Source of the DNA: Chitinophagaceae bacterium
GTDB taxonomy: Bacteria > Bacteroidota > Bacteroidia > Chitinophagales > Chitinophagaceae
DNA: 64,000 bases
Direction of reading: 5' to 3'
NCBI GenBank assembly: GCA_016721385.1
Contig: JADKIE010000011.1
Coordinates: forward strand, 124,001 to 188,000
The translations under genes were made by a program, and so were the position numbers. Below the pieces are notes generated by a model. It worked only from the letters and a program-made list of their open reading frames with translations. It was not told the origin of the DNA and ran no database searches. Shown in pieces: positions 59,854 to 64,000 of the stretch (positions are counted from its first letter, which is position 1; the number at the start of each line of letters is the position of its first letter).

Positions 59854-62095
59854 TTATTTTAGCAACTCAAAATTATCTTTTAATCGAATGTCTCTTGATG
59901 ATGCACCTATCATTAATTCAAACTCACCCGGCTCGGCTACCCATTGTAATTGCTGGTTGTAAAAACTAAGTTTTTCTTTATCAATAGTGAAATGAAGGGT
60001 TTTACTTTCGCCAACTTTTATTTTTATCTTTTTAAAATCTTTTAATTCCATTATTGGTCTTGATATGGAGCCTACCTTATCTCTTAAATACAGTTGAACA
60101 ATTTCTTCCCCATCATATTTTCCGGTGTTAGTAATGGTAACATCGGCCTCAATTTTTTCGGATGCTTTTATTTTCTTTTTATTTAAAATTAAATTGCTGT
60201 ATTGAAAAGTAGTGTAGCTTAAGCCATAACCAAATTCGTATTTTGGAAAGATTGATTCATCAATGTATGAAGAGTTGTAAATGTGATTTTGATCGTTTTG
60301 TGCCGGCCGGCCGGTGTTTAAGTGATTATAATAAATGGGTACCTGACCAACACTTCTGGGGAATGTAATTGGAAGTTTTGCAGATGGCACATAATCACCA
60401 AAAAGCACATCGGCAATGGCATTTCCGGCTTCGCTACCTAACCACCATGTGTATAAAATGGCTGGCGCATTTTCGGCTGTATAGTTAAATACTAAAGGGC
60501 GTCCGGCATTAATTAATACCACAACAGGTTTGCCGGTTGCTAACAATTCTTTCAATAAGTCTTCCTGTACGCCTGGTATATTTATATTGCTGCGGCTTTT
60601 TGCTTCGCCACTCATATCTCTTCTTTCACCAATGCTAAGTATCACTACATCTGCCTGTTTAGCCACATCAATAGCTTCGGCAAAGCCGTCTTTGTTTGTC
60701 CCTTCAATATCGCACCCTTTTGCATAAAGCAAATTTGTATTTGCACCTAATTTGTTTTGCAAACCTTCCCATTGCGTTACAATAAAATTGGAGTCGATGC
60801 CGGGTATTTCAACATCCCAAAAGCCTTTGTTTTGTTTTACTGCTTTTACTAACGGCCCAATAAACGCAATAGTTTTTGTATTTTTTGACAAGGGCAATAA
60901 ATTATTGCTATTTTTTAAAAGCACAATACTTTTAGCTGCAACTTCTCTAGCCAGTTTTGCATGCTCCGGATTGTTTAATGCTGCTTGTTCTCTTTCTGCG
61001 TTACAAAATCTGTAAGGATCATCAAACAAACCCAGTTCAAATTTTTTGTACAAAATCCGTTTAACAGCATCGTTAATTAAAGCAATATCAATTTTTTTAT
61101 CTTTTAATAATTGGGTAAGATTATTTTTATAACAACGGCTTTCCATATCCATATCGCTGCCAGCAGTAATTGCAGACAATGCAGCTTCATAATCATCTTT
61201 TACATTGCCATGGTTTTTCATTTCGCCAATAGAACCCCAATCGCTTACAACAAATCCTTTAAAACCCCACTTACCCTTTAATATCTCTCGTTGCAACATC
61301 TTGCTTCCGGTAGATGGTACACCATTTATATCATTAAACGAATTCATAAATGTGGCAACACCTGCATCTACAGTTGCTTTAAAGGGTGGGAGGTAGGTTT
61401 CCCATAATGTTTTTTCACTCATATCAACCGAGTTATAATCTCTTCCTCCAATAGCAGCCCCATAAGCTGCAAAATGTTTGGCACAGGCCATTATTGCATT
61501 TACATCGCCTAATTTATTTCCCTGAAACCCTTTTACTCTGGCATAAGCAATTTTGCTTCCTAAATAAGTATCTTCTCCAGCACCTTCCATTACTCTTCCC
61601 CAGCGAGGGTCACGGGCTATATCTACCATAGGCGCAAAGGTCCAGTGAATGCCGCTTGCACTTGCTTCGGTTGCCGCTACTCTGGTAGCAGCAGTCATTG
61701 CATCTAAATCCCAACTTGCTGCTTCGGCTAACGGTATGGGGAAAGTGGTTTTGTATCCATGTATTACATCTTGCCCAAATAATAAAGGAATTTTTAAACG
61801 AGATTGCATGGCAATGTTTTGCCAACTTCTTGTACGTTCTGTACCTAAGCTATTTAATAAGGAGCCTACCTGACTTTTTAATTTGCTCCACTTTGGTATT
61901 GTCTACTGTAGCAGGGCCGGTTACAGTATTGTCATCATTGTATTGATTAAGTTGCCCGATTTTTTCCTCAAGCGTCATTAATCGTAGAACAGAATCTACC
62001 TTTTGTGTAATTGATTTTTGTTGTGCTTTTACAGCATAAAAATTTGTAACTAATAAAAGTACTGTGGTTGCTTTTAGCCAATTTTGATATTGCAT
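59854..62095 (-). CDS. bglX: GH3 beta-glucosidase (one frameshift)
   Basis: About 747 residues, periplasmic exo-glycosidase releasing terminal beta-glucose (or related sugars). Signal peptide and MTLEEKIGQLNQYNDDN in the first frame; after a shift near 61868 the main frame begins with SRLKIPLLFGQDVIHGYKTT. Motifs: AYGAAIGGRDYNSVDMSEK, the nucleophile in FKGFVVSDWGSIGEM, the second alpha/beta domain with GPLVKAVKQNKGFW, and a C-terminal FN3-like domain (EKIEADVTITNTGKYDGEEI). The BglX-type domain order is complete. Second gene of the operon. Confidence 0.9.
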
Positions 62096-62105
62096 ATTTA
62101 AAATA

Positions 62106-64000
62106 TTATTTAGTTTGAAACACTCGTACGTAATCTATTTCCATAGTTGCCGGAAAAACCGTTTCATCTACACCCATTTTGCCACCCCAACCACCACCGA
62201 CAGCTAAATTTAATAAAAAATAAAATGGCTGATCAAAAGGCCATTCATTTGTGGATAAATGTTCGTTTTCAATATGATTGTAAACAACATTATCTACCAT
62301 AAAATCTATTTTTTCCTGCGTCCACTCAATGGCATACACATGAAATTGAGTATAAGGATTCGTAATAAAAATTCCTTTACCTTTTTGTGTGCCAATCATG
62401 TGGTTATAGGCTTTTGAATGGATGGTGCCAAAAATGCTGTCTTTATTATAGCCAACATGTTCCATAATATCTATTTCGCCGCAAAGTGGCCAACCTGTTT
62501 GTGGTAAATTTTTTCCCAACATCCAGATAGCAGGCCATGTGCCTCTGCCTGCAGGAAGTTTAGCACTAATTTCAAACCTGCCATATTTAAATTCGGCTTT
62601 ATTTTTACTAACTAATCTTGCAGAAGTATAGTTGTTTTTTTCTTTTGTTTGTTTGTGAGCTGTTATATACAATTTCCCGTTTTTTACAATTGCGTTAGTA
62701 GTATCTGCTTTTGTATAATATTGTAATTCGTTATTGCCCCAACCATGCCCGCCAATATCATAACCCCAATTGGTGCTATCAGGTAATTCTGTGTTATTAA
62801 ATTCATCACTCCAAACCAATTCCCAACTTTTAATGGAGTTGGATATGTATGCAGTTTTTATTTTTTTATAAAAATCCTGAAGCACAAAAAATGCCTTTTT
62901 CTTTTTTTCGGTGTCAGATATTAGCCCTTTTCTGTTAAAGCCATCTTGTATGTTGGGCAGGTTTCTTCTGGGAGATCTAAAGTCGGTAAGTATCCAAGGG
63001 CTAATGCCTCTTATGTTGGGCATTTTTTCAATCATTAATAAATTTTGCTTGTATAAATATTCCTGATATTCCTCCGTCCATCGTTCATTGATAGTGCCGT
63101 GTAAACCTTGTTTAGCATCTCCTCCAAATTCAGATACTATAACAGGTTTGCAATAAGGGGTTGCCCACTTTGCATCCGGTGCAGTTTTTAAATCGCCACC
63201 GTACCACCCACGGTATTGGTTAAATGAAACAATATCCAAATGCTCTCCAATTTTATCATCAATTATTTCTACACCATTTTCGCCTCTGGTTAAAAGTGCA
63301 GCACTAATTAAACGGGTATTATCTAATGCTTTTGCATGATTGATAAGGTTAAGTAAAAACTCGTTTCTGCTTTTAGATAATGGGGTTTCATTTGCTACAG
63401 ACCAAATGATAACAGATGCTCTGTTTTTGTCTCGTCGTATAACTTCGGTTAATTGATTTTTTGCATTATTAAGTGTTGATGTGTTTGTAAAATCAATTGT
63501 CCAATAAACCGGAATTTCTTCCCAAACAAGTAGCCCCATTTTATCGGCCATTTTTAACATGTTTTCGTTGTGTGGGTAGTGTGCCAGCCGTACATAGTTA
63601 CAGCCTAGTTCTTTGGCCCATGTTAATAATTTCTTTGCATCGGCTTCGGTATTGGCTCTACGGCCATTTATTTCTTCATGCATACAAATGCCGCTTAAAA
63701 AAATAGGTTTGCCGTTTAATACTATATCTGCACCTCTTGTTTCAATGCTTCTAAAACCAATTTCATCTTTTATTGTTTGATAAGAAGACTCAATAATTAC
63801 ATTGTACAGTTTTGGTTTTTCCGGCGACCAATAATTGATAGTAGATGCAACGGTAATTTCAAAATTTCCATTTCCTGCAGCATCAAGTAAAACATCTTTT
63901 GTAATATTTAACTCGGGGATTTTAATAACAATTTTTTCCGGCTGTAAAGCATTGCTTAATTGTATAGAACCTTCAATAATTTTTCTTTCGTTCTTTTTTA
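62106..64000 (-). CDS. GH2-GH16 fusion glycoside hydrolase (5' end outside window)
   Basis: At least 631 residues in one open frame that continues past the window edge. First the GH2 Ig-like and TIM-barrel domains: NGKPIFLSGICMHEEINGR, NYVRLAHYPHNENMLKMADK, acid/base Glu in VIIWSVANETP and nucleophile Glu in PVIVSEFGGDA. After an about 15-residue linker comes a complete GH16 domain: WELVWSDEFNNTELP, GRFEISAKLPAGRGTWPAIW and the catalytic GEIDIMEHVGYN, ending DYVRVFQTK. GH16 of this type cuts beta-1,3(4)-glucans; GH2 removes terminal beta-linked sugars. First visible gene of the operon, 10 bases before GH3. Confidence 0.9.
   Translation of the reverse strand, partial: KKNERKIIEGSIQLSNALQPEKIVIKIPELNITKDVLLDAAGNGNFEITVASTINYWSPEKPKLYNVIIESSYQTIKDEIGFRSIETRGADIVLNGKPIFLSGICMHEEINGRRANTEADAKKLLTWAKELGCNYVRLAHYPHNENMLKMADKMGLLVWEEIPVYWTIDFTNTSTLNNAKNQLTEVIRRDKNRASVIIWSVANETPLSKSRNEFLLNLINHAKALDNTRLISAALLTRGENGVEIIDDKIGEHLDIVSFNQYRGWYGGDLKTAPDAKWATPYCKPVIVSEFGGDAKQGLHGTINERWTEEYQEYLYKQNLLMIEKMPNIRGISPWILTDFRSPRRNLPNIQDGFNRKGLISDTEKKKKAFFVLQDFYKKIKTAYISNSIKSWELVWSDEFNNTELPDSTNWGYDIGGHGWGNNELQYYTKADTTNAIVKNGKLYITAHKQTKEKNNYTSARLVSKNKAEFKYGRFEISAKLPAGRGTWPAIWMLGKNLPQTGWPLCGEIDIMEHVGYNKDSIFGTIHSKAYNHMIGTQKGKGIFITNPYTQFHVYAIEWTQEKIDFMVDNVVYNHIENEHLSTNEWPFDQPFYFLLNLAVGGGWGGKMGVDETVFPATMEIDYVRVFQTK

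Overview
The window reads as chromosomal DNA of a Bacteroidota bacterium, most likely a Chitinophagaceae-like soil or freshwater species. Evidence: AT-rich coding, a promoter of the Bacteroidota form (TTTG, then about 19 bases, then TANNTTTG) before rpsJ, a type IX secretion (Por) C-terminal sorting domain on a giant SprB-repeat adhesin, a PorT-type beta-barrel protein, a TonB-plug protein of the MG2-like kind, and a gliding/polysaccharide-degrading lifestyle signature. The species cannot be named from the sequence alone.

Layout. 1-1017 is the 3' end of fusA with its own terminator. 1.2-3.0 kb holds two small envelope genes and a PolB-like exonuclease. 3.0-10.05 kb (minus) is one about 2,350-residue SprB-repeat surface protein. 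10.6-15.6 kb (minus) holds an apolipoprotein N-acyltransferase-like protein, a secreted fibre-like protein, an unknown secreted protein and a small Cys-rich ORF, separated by dispersed GC-rich repeats. 15.9-31.2 kb (minus) is a defence island: a type I restriction-modification system whose hsdR (31.2-28.4 kb), hsdS (26.9-25.7 kb) and hsdM (18.2-16.7 kb) are separated by DUF6161, an unknown about 565-residue protein, an FRG-domain protein, a DUF262-DUF1524-AlbA_2 fusion and an ATPase-HNH (Septu-like) pair, with a DUF4393/Abi-alpha gene after hsdM. 31.8-44.3 kb (plus) is the S10-spc ribosomal protein operon from rpsJ through secY and map. 44.3-52.8 kb is housekeeping and envelope genes (LptF/G permease, citrate synthase, BaiN-like flavoprotein, YiiX-like amidase). 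52.8-54.0 kb holds three tandem copies of a 351-355 bp unit (GIY-YIG nuclease ORF plus degenerate tRNA-Ala-like element plus terminator) abutting an intact tRNA-Ala(GGC). 54.0-64.0 kb (minus) is a tightly packed glycan-degradation operon: GH2-GH16 fusion, GH3, M19 dipeptidase, GH127, sialate O-acetylesterase.

How the parts work together. The ribosomal operon follows the usual gene order but is detached from fusA by about 31 kb of accessory DNA, carries its own promoter, and lacks the usual infA-rpsM-rpsK-rpsD-rpoA-rplQ tail after map. The defence genes are co-directional and mostly separated by short gaps or overlaps, so they probably act as a shared multi-layer anti-phage locus. The glycan operon would cut beta-glucans (GH16, GH2, GH3) and remove arabinofuranosyl and acetyl decorations (GH127, esterase).

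Data quality. About 20 genes, including single-copy essential ones (rplE, rpsN, rplF, rplR, rplO, secY, map), are broken by one- or two-base indels, many of them in A/T homopolymers. Reading across each indel restores a normal family-length protein. I therefore treat nearly all of them as intact genes with sequencing errors, and give the joined span. The three-copy GIY-YIG/pseudo-tRNA array is the most unusual structure here; the uncharacterised 565-residue protein inside the restriction locus is the best candidate for an undescribed defence gene.
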